The translations under genes and the position numbers were made by a program. DNA of 64,000 bases, taken from the NCBI GenBank assembly GCA_910584365.1, contig CAJUAF010000002.1, forward strand, positions 124,001-188,000, read 5' to 3'. Each line of letters begins with the position of its first letter. The first letter of the stretch is position 1. Below, in pieces: positions 37,513 to 44,196 of the stretch. Origin of the DNA: an uncultured Muribaculaceae bacterium (GTDB lineage Bacteria > Bacteroidota > Bacteroidia > Bacteroidales > Muribaculaceae). The notes below the pieces were generated by a model. It was not told where the DNA came from. It did not search any database and saw nothing but the letters and a program-made list of their open reading frames with translations.

Positions 37513-38396
37513 AGCCGGACTTCTCCGTATTGTCCGAGTTTCAGGCGTCCGTCATTTTTTACAGCGATTTTCACTGCGTAGACAAGATTATCCCGCGAAT
37601 CTTCGGTTTGTATTGATTTCGGAGTAAACTCGCTTTCCTGAGCTATCCATGTTATTTTTCCGGGATATTCAAACCGGTTATCTCCTCCGAAATCGGCTAT
37701 GACGGTTACATCCTGGCCTATCTTTATATCGGCAAGCTGCGATGCCGTGAAGTAGCTCCGGAGATAGATATTATCCAGGTCAGCCATCTTGAAAAGCGGC
37801 CGTCCAGGCGTTGCGAACTCTCCGGGTTCGGCATATTTCAGCAATACGGTTCCGGTCATCGGTGCGAGAATTATACTTTTTGAAATCTGCTCCTCAATCT
37901 GTTCTTTCTGATACTGGAGGGCCAGCGCGTTCTCCGAAATCGAACTGCGGCTTTTCCCCAGGGTCGACAGAAGTCCTTCGAGTTGACCGCGGAGTATTTT
38001 CAACTGGGCGTTTGCGTCGTCGCTCTGTTTCCGGGTGGCTGCTCCTGCTGCAAGAAGACGGGATATGCGCTCACATTCGTGTTGCTGATGACTGATTTGC
38101 GCACGCAAGGCTGCTGCCTGGACGGCTATCTCCGGCGATGACTGTTCGGCGGATGACTGGGAACTTGACAACTGTCTGTACTGGAGTACAAGCAGGGCTG
38201 TATCTACCACCCCTATGCGCTCTCCGGCCAGGATACTGTCACCTTCGGCGATGTCAAGCGACAGAATTTTACCACTGGTTTCGGCGGAGACTGTTATGGT
38301 TGTCGCCTCGAAAATTCCGGTAGCGTCATATTCCGGGTTCTGCCGACAGGAGGTAAGCAATAAGGTTGCCGTCATAAAGAAAGTTATATTTTTCAT
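37509..38396 (-). CDS. Membrane fusion protein, HlyD/YbhG-like lipoprotein
   Basis: This 295-residue periplasmic adaptor starts with a lipobox (ATLLLTSC, cysteine at residue 17). It has the biotinyl-lipoyl-like half VSAETSGKILSLDIAEGDSI, a coiled-coil hairpin (about residues 70-170) and the matching half ILAPMTGTVLLKYAEPGE. It would link the ABC permeases to an outer membrane channel. Its ATG overlaps the stop of the truncated TolC-family gene (ATGA). Confidence 0.9.
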   Translation of the reverse strand: MKNITFFMTATLLLTSCRQNPEYDATGIFEATTITVSAETSGKILSLDIAEGDSILAGERIGVVDTALLVLQYRQLSSSQSSAEQSSPEIAVQAAALRAQISHQQHECERISRLLAAGAATRKQSDDANAQLKILRGQLEGLLSTLGKSRSSISENALALQYQKEQIEEQISKSIILAPMTGTVLLKYAEPGEFATPGRPLFKMADLDNIYLRSYFTASQLADIKIGQDVTVIADFGGDNRFEYPGKITWIAQESEFTPKSIQTEDSRDNLVYAVKIAVKNDGRLKLGQYGEVRL

Positions 38397-38524
38397 CGGT
38401 TAAGGGTGTATTTTAATTGGTAGATTGTCTGTGTCAGTTGTATTTCGTGATATATGGCCGTCAGTCGGGCCTGATTCTCGTCAGTGATTTTCGAGAGAAG
38501 ATCCTTCCTCTCCGCTTCTAACAT
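38393..38524 (-). pseudogene. TolC-family outer membrane factor, 3' remnant cut by the prophage
   Basis: The last 42 codons of a TolC/OMF gene remain (for example LEAERKDLLSKITDENQARL, then YHEIQLTQTIYQLKYTLN), ending in a TGA that overlaps the next gene's ATG. Upstream the frame runs into prophage DNA and a stop at 38531-38533. The missing N-terminal part should lie beyond the other end of the prophage, outside the window. This was the promoter-proximal gene of the efflux operon. Confidence 0.8.
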
Positions 38525-38534
38525 TGGAAATCAA

Positions 38535-38588
38535 TGTTTTAGCGAATAAGTACCCGAATAAGTACCCAAAAACGGACTTTTTCGGGTA
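38535..38588. repeat. Repeated motifs at the prophage terminus
   Basis: CGAATAAGTACCC occurs twice in tandem (38543-38555 and 38555-38567), and its inverted core ttcgggta at 38581-38588. Just outside is the inverted repeat AACATTG-gaaat-CAATGTT (38520-38538). Arrays like this at the element's end resemble transposase-binding sites in Mu-like phages; this role is inferred. Confidence 0.55.
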
Positions 38589-38651
38589 TTTTTCTTATAT
38601 CCGGGTGCCAATAATGAAGCCGGAAGCCCCCGCCCGGCTCCCGGCTCTCTT

Positions 38652-39272
38652 TTAATGGTTCTTGGCGGCGCGGTGCATCTTTATCGCTGTCTTCACGCCC
38701 CAAATTATTGAGTATATACCGAACGCGCCGACGACTGCCAAATATAGCCAATCCCAAATAGTGAACTTCGGCTTTTCCTCGGTCTTGGTTTCGGTCGCTT
38801 CCTTATTGTTGGCTTTGACGTCTTGTTTTATTGCGCTGTCTTCGGTCGCCTCCTTCTCGGCCTGGGCTTCGGTGCGGGTCTGCTCGTTCTTTTCCCCGTT
38901 CAATACCGCCCGGCCTTTGGTTACGCCCTTTACGTTAGGGGGCTTCGCCTTCTGCCCTTCCTCGGAAGCGGCGGCCGCGATTATAGTGTTAAGCCAATCC
39001 GGGGCGGCAGTGCTGTCAGAAGGTACGGACGGAACGCCGCCGGGGTAAAACTCCACCGTTGCGAAGTCTATTACCACGTTCCGGCGTTCGTCGGTCGTTA
39101 CGTTGGTAATTACTGCCGCCTTTTCAATGGATCCGGCGTGGTGCTGTTGCTCGGTCGTCGCCGTAAGCTGCGCTTCGGCCTCTGTGTTGGTCGCTACCGT
39201 CTTCCGGCTCGTCGAACAGGCGGAAGCAAGCAACGCAAGAACGACTATAAGAATTTGGGCTACTCGGTTCAT
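38652..39272 (-). CDS. Putative unimolecular spanin
   Basis: This 206-residue protein has a lipoprotein signal (VLALLASAC, cysteine at about residue 19) and a single membrane helix near the C-terminus (WLYLAVVGAFGIYSIIWGV, about residues 175-193). The region between is charged and partly helical. A lipid anchor in the outer membrane plus a C-terminal helix in the inner membrane is the topology of u-spanins (phage T1 gp11 type), which fuse the two membranes at the end of lysis. It overlaps the endolysin gene by 4 bases (ATGA) in a holin-endolysin-spanin cassette. Confidence 0.7.
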   Translation of the reverse strand: MNRVAQILIVVLALLASACSTSRKTVATNTEAEAQLTATTEQQHHAGSIEKAAVITNVTTDERRNVVIDFATVEFYPGGVPSVPSDSTAAPDWLNTIIAAAASEEGQKAKPPNVKGVTKGRAVLNGEKNEQTRTEAQAEKEATEDSAIKQDVKANNKEATETKTEEKPKFTIWDWLYLAVVGAFGIYSIIWGVKTAIKMHRAAKNH

Positions 39273-39841
39273 ACGTCGGGGAAGGTTACGGTTTTTTCGG
39301 GTATGCTGTTGTAAGTAAGGCTTCCGTACTTGATACGGTTAAGCCTTTTAAGCCAGCCGTTCCTAAATCGCCTTTTCGAAGGGTTGGCGGCTACTATGCC
39401 TTCAATGAAGGCGACGCGGGCGGCCTTAATCTTGTCGAACAGGGCGCGGGGGTTCTGCGCGTTGATGGCGGCTAAGGTCTTTTCGCCTACAATGCCGTCC
39501 ACCTTAACGCCGAGAAGTTTCTGAACTTTCGTAATTCCGTGCTTGCCGGACGCCCATACCCAATCGACGACAATGTTAGCCACGGACTGCGACGCTATGC
39601 GGTCGGCTTTCCACCTGTTCCAATAGTGCGGACGCATAACGCGCTCTATTGCGTCGGTGTCGGTTATCTTCTTGAGGTCGTCTACGTCGATGTCGCCGTC
39701 GCCGTCCTTGTCGTAGCCTACTTGTCGCCATGTGGCAATGGTTACGCCTTTGTTGGTTGCCCCGCCCCGGTCGTGGGGGTCGTTCACATAGCCGCCTTCG
39801 TGCGACAAAATGAACGGGGCTAAAATTCCTAAATTTGCCAT
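39269..39841 (-). CDS. Phage endolysin, GH108 N-acetylmuramidase
   Basis: This 190-residue enzyme has the GH108 (DUF847) start FILSHEGGYVNDPHDRGGAT, in which the glutamate of HEGGY is the predicted catalytic acid. A C-terminal PG_binding_3-like part contains GVKVDGIVGEKTLAAIN. No signal peptide is visible, so export presumably depends on the holin gene just upstream in transcription order. It cleaves peptidoglycan glycan strands. Confidence 0.92.
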   Translation of the reverse strand: MANLGILAPFILSHEGGYVNDPHDRGGATNKGVTIATWRQVGYDKDGDGDIDVDDLKKITDTDAIERVMRPHYWNRWKADRIASQSVANIVVDWVWASGKHGITKVQKLLGVKVDGIVGEKTLAAINAQNPRALFDKIKAARVAFIEGIVAANPSKRRFRNGWLKRLNRIKYGSLTYNSIPEKTVTFPDV

Positions 39842-39863
39842 GTGTTAATGGTTGGTTGTTGGT

Positions 39864-40334
39864 TTATTCTTCTATCTTGGTTTCTGCTGTCGGCTTAGTG
39901 CCGGGCTTGTCGGGAATGTCTTCGAGTGCGTCGTCAATCTCTTTACGTCCTATCAACTTAAAGAAGTTGAAGCGTTTCTTTATGCCCTTGTACTCAAAAT
40001 AATTATTAAGGCAGCTTGATATCTCAATGCCGTAAATTATTAAAAGTAGGGCCATCGAAACGGCGGGAATACCTAAGACGACGCCGACGGAACGCCCGCA
40101 AAGTCCGGCTAATGTTACCCAGCAGAAGTAGTCGGCCATTTTGTTAATGGTTCGCCGCCACGCTGTCGAACCTCGTATTTCCTCGCCCCGCTTGGCCGCC
40201 TTCTTAATGCCGAAACGAAGGTCGGCAATAATAAGGGCGAGGCCGAATAGAAGCCACGGGGTAAGGCTGTCGTAGAAGTCCGCCAACGCTCCGCCTATCG
40301 ACGGGAGAAGGTGGCTAAAATAGTCTTCTGTCAT
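39864..40334 (-). CDS. Phage holin family protein
   Basis: This 156-residue protein has three or so membrane helices (about residues 25-42, 88-105 and 107-125) and a charged C-terminal tail rich in glutamate, aspartate and lysine. The pattern and its position immediately before the endolysin match Holin_4/toxin-secretion-lysis holins. It would form the membrane lesion that times lysis. Confidence 0.8.
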   Translation of the reverse strand: MTEDYFSHLLPSIGGALADFYDSLTPWLLFGLALIIADLRFGIKKAAKRGEEIRGSTAWRRTINKMADYFCWVTLAGLCGRSVGVVLGIPAVSMALLLIIYGIEISSCLNNYFEYKGIKKRFNFFKLIGRKEIDDALEDIPDKPGTKPTAETKIEE

Positions 40335-40354
40335 TGTTGCTTTTGCGGGTTGGG

Positions 40355-40768
40355 TTAGTCGTTGCCGCCGAGGTCTGCCTTAACCATAGCCTTGATTTCG
40401 GCTACCCTGTGAAGGTGTGCGGTATAGGCGGCTTCGGCCTTCTCTGCCTCGTCGTCGTCAAGAAGTCCGGCGCGGGCGGCGTTGTAGTCGTTAATCAGTC
40501 CGAACTCTTCCGTTTCGGAAACTTCGGCGCGAATGACGGCGCGGGTTATGTCCTTGTAGTTGGGCGTTCCCCACAGCTGCACCGTGTCGCAGTCGTAGGT
40601 CGTGCGGGTCTGCGGCGTGGTGTCTGCCACGTCCACGCCTTCGGCGTCGTCTGCGGCGGCCTGGGGTTCCACATCCTCGACGCGCTCCACGATGTTGTAG
40701 TTGTAGTAGTACGCGCCGTTACCGAGTGGCTGAATAGCCAACGGTCTAACGTCTGAATTTGATTTCAT
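40355..40768 (-). CDS. Small acidic protein next to the DGR reverse transcriptase
   Basis: This 137-residue protein starts with a tyrosine-rich segment (NGAYYYNYNIVERVEDVEP) and ends in a helical part (DYNAARAGLLDDDEAEKAEA, HRVAEIKAMVKADL). It overlaps the reverse transcriptase gene by 23 bases, so it belongs to the DGR operon. Its shape resembles tail-fibre assembly proteins, whose C-terminal helices hold the fibre, but I cannot confirm the family. A role in assembling the variable adhesin is a reasonable guess. Confidence 0.6.
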   Translation of the reverse strand: MKSNSDVRPLAIQPLGNGAYYYNYNIVERVEDVEPQAAADDAEGVDVADTTPQTRTTYDCDTVQLWGTPNYKDITRAVIRAEVSETEEFGLINDYNAARAGLLDDDEAEKAEAAYTAHLHRVAEIKAMVKADLGGND

Positions 40769-41744
40769 ACGGGCTTATTTTATTAAGTTTGTTAATAAGG
40801 TATTGGCTATCGCTGTATTTTAGCCAACCCCTCCACGGCGCAATAGCCTGTAAGAAGTCTTCCCGTGATATAGGGTGCTTGGCTTTCCTCAACTTGGCAA
40901 TTTTCCGGCAAAGGCTTCGCTTTATTCCTTTCCTTATCCGTGTTTCGTTCAGGTAAAAGACGAAGCCTAAAAAGTCAATGCCCCGGCCGTGCTTGTCGCT
41001 GCTGTCTAAGGCTACCGGGAAAATTTGTTTATTCCGCTTTACTTCTATCCGTAGTTCTACGTTAGTGTAGTCTTCGATGTCCGCTAACAAACGGTGCAAA
41101 AACTCTTTGTCGTTGGAAAGTATGCCAAAATCGTCGGCGTAATTTATAAGCCACTTAACGCCCTTCTTCTCCTTCAAGTAATGACAAAGGTAAGTTATAT
41201 AAAGGTTCGATAAGTACGGGCTTATAGGACTGCCCAACATAACGCCTTCCTCGCTGTCTATTATGGCGTCCAATACGCTAAGGATACGTTTGTCCTTAAT
41301 GCTCCTTCGGACTATACCTTTTAAGACATCGTGCTTTATTGTCGGGTAGAACTTTCGTATATCAAGTTTAAGACAATACACAGGGCCGCCCTTCCGGGCT
41401 TCCTGTATGTAACGGCGCATCTTAAACGCCGCCGGAAGTTGCCCGCGTCCTCTTATGCTGCAGTAACTATCGGAAATAAATACCTTATCCCAAATCGGGC
41501 GAAGGGTCAAAAGCAGGGCGCGGTGTATTATCTTATCGGGAAATTCGGGAACTATGGTAAGAAGCCGTTCCTTCCCGTCATTGATGGTTACGTTGTAAGT
41601 TGGCGACGGTTGGAACTCGTCGCGTTCAAGCAAAGAACAAATTACGCCCGTGTTTTCGGGCTTGTATTTGTCCGACATCCGGGCGGCTCGGTCTATATTG
41701 TCCGCGCTGCTGAACTCTCCGTATAGGTTGCCGTGTCGTTTCAC
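40746..41744 (-). CDS. Diversity-generating retroelement reverse transcriptase
   Basis: The protein has about 332 residues when started at the GTG that gives MKRHGNLYGEF, the usual start of this family. An alternative TTG lies at 41792. Reverse transcriptase motifs are LKLDIRKFYPTIKHD (catalytic aspartate about 128), VMLGSPISPYLSN (motif 4, about 170) and INYADDFGIL (catalytic pair about 204-205). It copies the template RNA with errors at adenines and feeds the cDNA into the variable repeat. Template and variable repeats lie directly upstream on the same strand. Motif 4 reads LGxxxSP instead of the canonical DGR (I/V/L)GxxxSQ. Confidence 0.93.
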   Translation of the reverse strand: MKRHGNLYGEFSSADNIDRAARMSDKYKPENTGVICSLLERDEFQPSPTYNVTINDGKERLLTIVPEFPDKIIHRALLLTLRPIWDKVFISDSYCSIRGRGQLPAAFKMRRYIQEARKGGPVYCLKLDIRKFYPTIKHDVLKGIVRRSIKDKRILSVLDAIIDSEEGVMLGSPISPYLSNLYITYLCHYLKEKKGVKWLINYADDFGILSNDKEFLHRLLADIEDYTNVELRIEVKRNKQIFPVALDSSDKHGRGIDFLGFVFYLNETRIRKGIKRSLCRKIAKLRKAKHPISREDFLQAIAPWRGWLKYSDSQYLINKLNKISPYEIKFRR

Positions 41745-41874
41745 TTCTTTGCTTTGCTGATTACTTGGCGTTCTTCGGCGGAAGCCTACCAAAAGCCATT
41801 AATAATTACTATTTTTCGCCGTGGGGCGGGGTCTTTGCCATTCTAAGTATGTTGCCCTTATTTCTAAGGTTATC

Positions 41875-41986
41875 AGTAATTCCGGGAGCCGATGTTCGCA
41901 TTCGTATTCGAAGCCGCGTTGTTCGTATTCGCGTTCGCAAGCCCGGCATTCGCGCCGTTGTTCGCGTTCCCGCCGAACAAAACGCC
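41875..41986 (-). repeat. DGR template repeat (TR)
   Basis: This 112-bp copy is aligned without gaps to the variable repeat 600 bp away. On the minus strand it contains 28 adenines, arranged largely as twelve in-frame AAC/AAT codons relative to the adhesin gene, a typical template design. It lies in the 218-bp non-coding space between the 117-residue gene and the reverse transcriptase gene. The transcript of that space is the probable template RNA. Confidence 0.95.
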
Positions 41987-42010
41987 CGTAGGCAAACAAC
42001 CCAATTCGTT

Positions 42011-42364
42011 TTATTCAAAGTAGTAGCGCGTTCCCGAAGCTCGCATAGTTACTTTTCGCGGGAAGGCGTTACGCTTCTTAATCTCACGAAGGACGTACTT
42101 TATTTCGGTCGAATTGGTAAAGAACTTTTCCTCCTGGCCCGGCTTGTCGGGGCTATTGTCCGGGTGCTTTATCTTCACTAAGAAGCGTTCTGCCCCGAAC
42201 TTCGTCTTAACTCCGTCGATGAAGTCAAGAACGTAGAAGGAAAGGTTAATTAACTTCTGCTGCGTCGTTTCGTGGCAGTTGAAGTGCTTGTTATTTTCGT
42301 CCTGCGGAATGTTCAAGAAGGCGAGTGTTCCGTCGTCCTGTGTGGGGTTTGTTTCGTTGCTCAT
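42011..42364 (-). CDS. DGR-cassette protein of unknown function
   Basis: This 117-residue protein lies between the variable adhesin gene and the template repeat. That is where other DGRs often place the accessory factor Avd. The N-terminus is polar and acidic; the C-terminal half is basic (LREIKKRNAFPRKVTMRASG), which could contact nucleic acid. The sequence does not look like the five-helix Avd barrel, so it could be a different accessory protein. Function is not assigned. Confidence 0.65.
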   Translation of the reverse strand: MSNETNPTQDDGTLAFLNIPQDENNKHFNCHETTQQKLINLSFYVLDFIDGVKTKFGAERFLVKIKHPDNSPDKPGQEEKFFTNSTEIKYVLREIKKRNAFPRKVTMRASGTRYYFE

Positions 42365-42383
42365 TTTATTGGTCTGATATTGA

Positions 42384-42420
42384 CCCCAACCGCCGAATAG
42401 ACGGGGCGCGGCGGTTGGGG
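42384..42420 (-). repeat. Perfect 12-bp inverted repeat just after the variable gene
   Basis: CCCCAACCGCCG (42384-42395) and CGGCGGTTGGGG (42409-42420) form a perfect stem with a 13-base loop, between the adhesin stop and the next gene. On the minus strand no T-run follows, so it is not a typical terminator. In phage BPP-1 a hairpin downstream of the variable repeat assists retrohoming; this may be its counterpart. Confidence 0.75.
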
Positions 42421-42457
42421 CGTGTTAACGGGTTTTCGTTGTCGTAAGGGGTTCGGG

Positions 42458-43786
42458 TTACGCTGCGGGTATAAAGCAAAGCCGGGAGCCGATGCCCGCA
42501 ACCGTAGTCGAAGCCGCGCCGCTCGTATCCGCGCCCGCAAGCCCGGCAGACGCGCCGCTGTACGCGCGCCCGCCGAACAAAACGCCGCGCATGGCTGTGC
42601 CGGACGTCGGTATATTGGTATAGAAGTAGTCCGCGAAGTAGGTAGTAGAACCGCCGCCCACCTCTACGGGCATATTCTCGCCGTACTCGCCCGCCATGAT
42701 GCGCTTAACGTAGCCTTCCGAACGGGGTAAGTTGCCCCGGTAGTCGTAGCCGTTGTAGCTGCTGTCTTGGAACTTCGCCGGGTCGTTGCAAACGTAGAAC
42801 TTCGACAGGCCGCCGTCGGCTTCGCTCTGTATCTCACACTTACAGCCGTCCGTCCAACTCCAAATGTGGCCGAAGGGGTTTTCTATTCCTCGGTAACTCG
42901 GAACGTGGGCGGTGTAGGTAATGCCCGCGCCGTTGTTTATGGTATAATCGACGACGCCGGAAGCGTTACCGAGCGAATTGGTAGTACCGCAGGGAACGAA
43001 CGGGTAGTAGCCGTTATAGGTGTTCCAATTCCCGGATGAAATTTCCGTAACGCCGGGGCCGAGGCCGCCCTGCTTGTAGCCGTTGGCGTCCGGCTGTGCG
43101 TTAAATGCGGCCTGGCAGTTAAGGTTGGCGTACTCAATGACGAAAAGCCAATAGGTTGCCAACTGCGCGGCGTATAGGTCGCAGTTCCACCCCTTGCCGT
43201 TAAGCCCGGCGGTTCCACGGTTACGGGCATAGTTGCGGAAGTTGGTAAGGGATATTCCCGTAGCCGGAAGTCCGAGGAAGCTGCGGTAGGTTCCGTCGTA
43301 GGCTGTGTTATTGTTGCCCCCACGGAAGGCGGCGGTAGTGTTGACGACGGACGCCAACTTAGGCGTAGCCGCTACGGTACGGTCTACCGTGGCTTCGTAT
43401 GCACTTCGGTACATAAGTGGTACTTCGTGGAAGCCGGGCAGCGGGTACTCGGAAATAAGGGCTATAAGGTCGGTTCCGTCGAACTCAAACTTACGGTAGT
43501 GCTTGGGAATTTCTACCATTACTTGACCGTCCGCCCCGGTAAGGTTGGCGGCGGCCCCGGTGTCGCGCTTGGTGCTGTCGGTGGCGTGAAGGTAGTAGGC
43601 TACCGTTCCGTTATCACGAAGCACACAGCGGCGCATCTTGGACTGAACCGGGAGCGACGTGTGTAACTCCGGGCGTCCTATTCGCTCCAATGTGGTAGCG
43701 GCTACGGTCGTCTTTATGCGGACGCCGTAGTAATAATCGTAGGGGAACGCGGGCTTAGTGTTGCCCGCTGCTATAATTAAACCCAT
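42458..43786 (-). CDS. DGR variable protein, C-type-lectin-fold tail adhesin
   Basis: This is 442 residues from the ATG at 43786 (MGLIIAAGNTKPAFPYDYYY). The C-terminal half has the formylglycine-generating-enzyme/CLec pattern seen in DGR targets, including YRGIENPFGHIWSWTDG, GGGSTTYFADY and the closing GVLFGGRAYSGASAG and GIGSRLCF. Residues about 401-437 are encoded by the variable repeat and would form the exposed ligand surface. It probably sits at the tail tip and binds host surface glycans or proteins. The N-terminal part should attach it to the virion. It overlaps no gene and follows the 86-residue gene by 14 bases. Confidence 0.93.
   Translation of the reverse strand: MGLIIAAGNTKPAFPYDYYYGVRIKTTVAATTLERIGRPELHTSLPVQSKMRRCVLRDNGTVAYYLHATDSTKRDTGAAANLTGADGQVMVEIPKHYRKFEFDGTDLIALISEYPLPGFHEVPLMYRSAYEATVDRTVAATPKLASVVNTTAAFRGGNNNTAYDGTYRSFLGLPATGISLTNFRNYARNRGTAGLNGKGWNCDLYAAQLATYWLFVIEYANLNCQAAFNAQPDANGYKQGGLGPGVTEISSGNWNTYNGYYPFVPCGTTNSLGNASGVVDYTINNGAGITYTAHVPSYRGIENPFGHIWSWTDGCKCEIQSEADGGLSKFYVCNDPAKFQDSSYNGYDYRGNLPRSEGYVKRIMAGEYGENMPVEVGGGSTTYFADYFYTNIPTSGTAMRGVLFGGRAYSGASAGLAGADTSGAASTTVAGIGSRLCFIPAA
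42475..42586 (-). repeat. DGR variable repeat (VR)
   Basis: Against the template repeat there are 20 substitutions over 112 bp. All 20 fall at template adenines (minus strand), changing to G, C or T. Non-adenine positions are identical. Twelve asparagine codons become R, Y, S, S, G, D, S, G, T, V, G and L, and a tyrosine becomes C. Confidence 0.95.
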
Positions 43787-43800
43787 AGTTTGTTGGTGTA

Positions 43801-44061
43801 TTAGTAGCCCCAAAGAAGGGCGGTTTTCTGACTTGTTGTTTTTATCTCTCGGACTATTTCGGGGTTCCAGCCCGTTTCAAAGCGCGTGGCAATAAATTCG
43901 CCTTCGGGCATCCCCCAAAGGTTCACTTCAAGCACTACCGCAGCTTCTCCGTCGTTCTTGACGCAAAAGGGGGTATCTTTTCGGAAGTTGCCGCCGTCTA
44001 AGTTGACCGGGCCAATTACCGAAACTTGTGCGCTTACTACATCGCCGTTCCTGTTTGTCAT
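43801..44061 (-). CDS. Small protein preceding the variable adhesin
   Basis: This 86-residue protein is predicted mostly beta (for example DVVSAQVSVIGPVNLDGG and AAVVLEVNLWGMPEGEFIA) and has a tryptophan-containing tail. It is the first gene after the DGR promoter. It could be a structural accessory or linker for the adhesin, but no family is recognised. Its stop lies 14 bases before the adhesin ATG, so the two are likely cotranslated. Confidence 0.65.
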   Translation of the reverse strand: MTNRNGDVVSAQVSVIGPVNLDGGNFRKDTPFCVKNDGEAAVVLEVNLWGMPEGEFIATRFETGWNPEIVREIKTTSQKTALLWGY

Positions 44062-44083
44062 TTTACTGCGTTTTTGGTGTATG

Positions 44084-44117
44084 CAAAATTACGTTATTAT
44101 CGTATCACTTTAATACG
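44084..44117 (-). promoter_or_regulatory. Promoter of the DGR operon with adjacent palindrome
   Basis: The -7 box TAATTTTG (minus strand, 44091-44084) lies 22 bases before the first gene. Nine bases further upstream is CGTATCACTTTAATACG (44101-44117, plus-strand reading), a near-palindrome. It matches the one at the head-gene promoter (60022-60038) at 16 of 17 positions, which suggests shared control by a phage regulator. Confidence 0.65.
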
Positions 44118-44134
44118 TCGCTAAATATCCGTGA

Positions 44135-44181
44135 AGTGTTTGTTACCCCGGTAGCCGTGAAGTCCGGGGTAGCAAAACACT
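44135..44181 (-). terminator. Terminator of the tail operon
   Basis: AGTGTTTGTTACCCCGG pairs with CCGGGGTAGCAAAACACT in a long stem (44135-44151 and 44164-44181), just after the stop of the 1447-residue tail gene. It separates the tail operon from the DGR operon. Confidence 0.75.
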
Positions 44182-44196
44182 ATATAGCGGCGTGTT

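Noticed and set aside
38616..38645. GC-rich hairpin after the spanin gene as a terminator
   Set aside because: The stem is plausible but imperfect and no T-run follows on the coding strand, so it was not listed as a feature.
40746..41744. Group II intron or CRISPR-linked reverse transcriptase
   Set aside because: There is no intron maturase domain, no intron boundaries and no CRISPR array. Template and variable repeats with adenine-only differences identify a DGR.
41799..42018. Short open frames overlapping the template repeat, with arginine-rich translations
   Set aside because: They are out of frame with the adhesin, and the sequence is explained as a non-coding DGR template.
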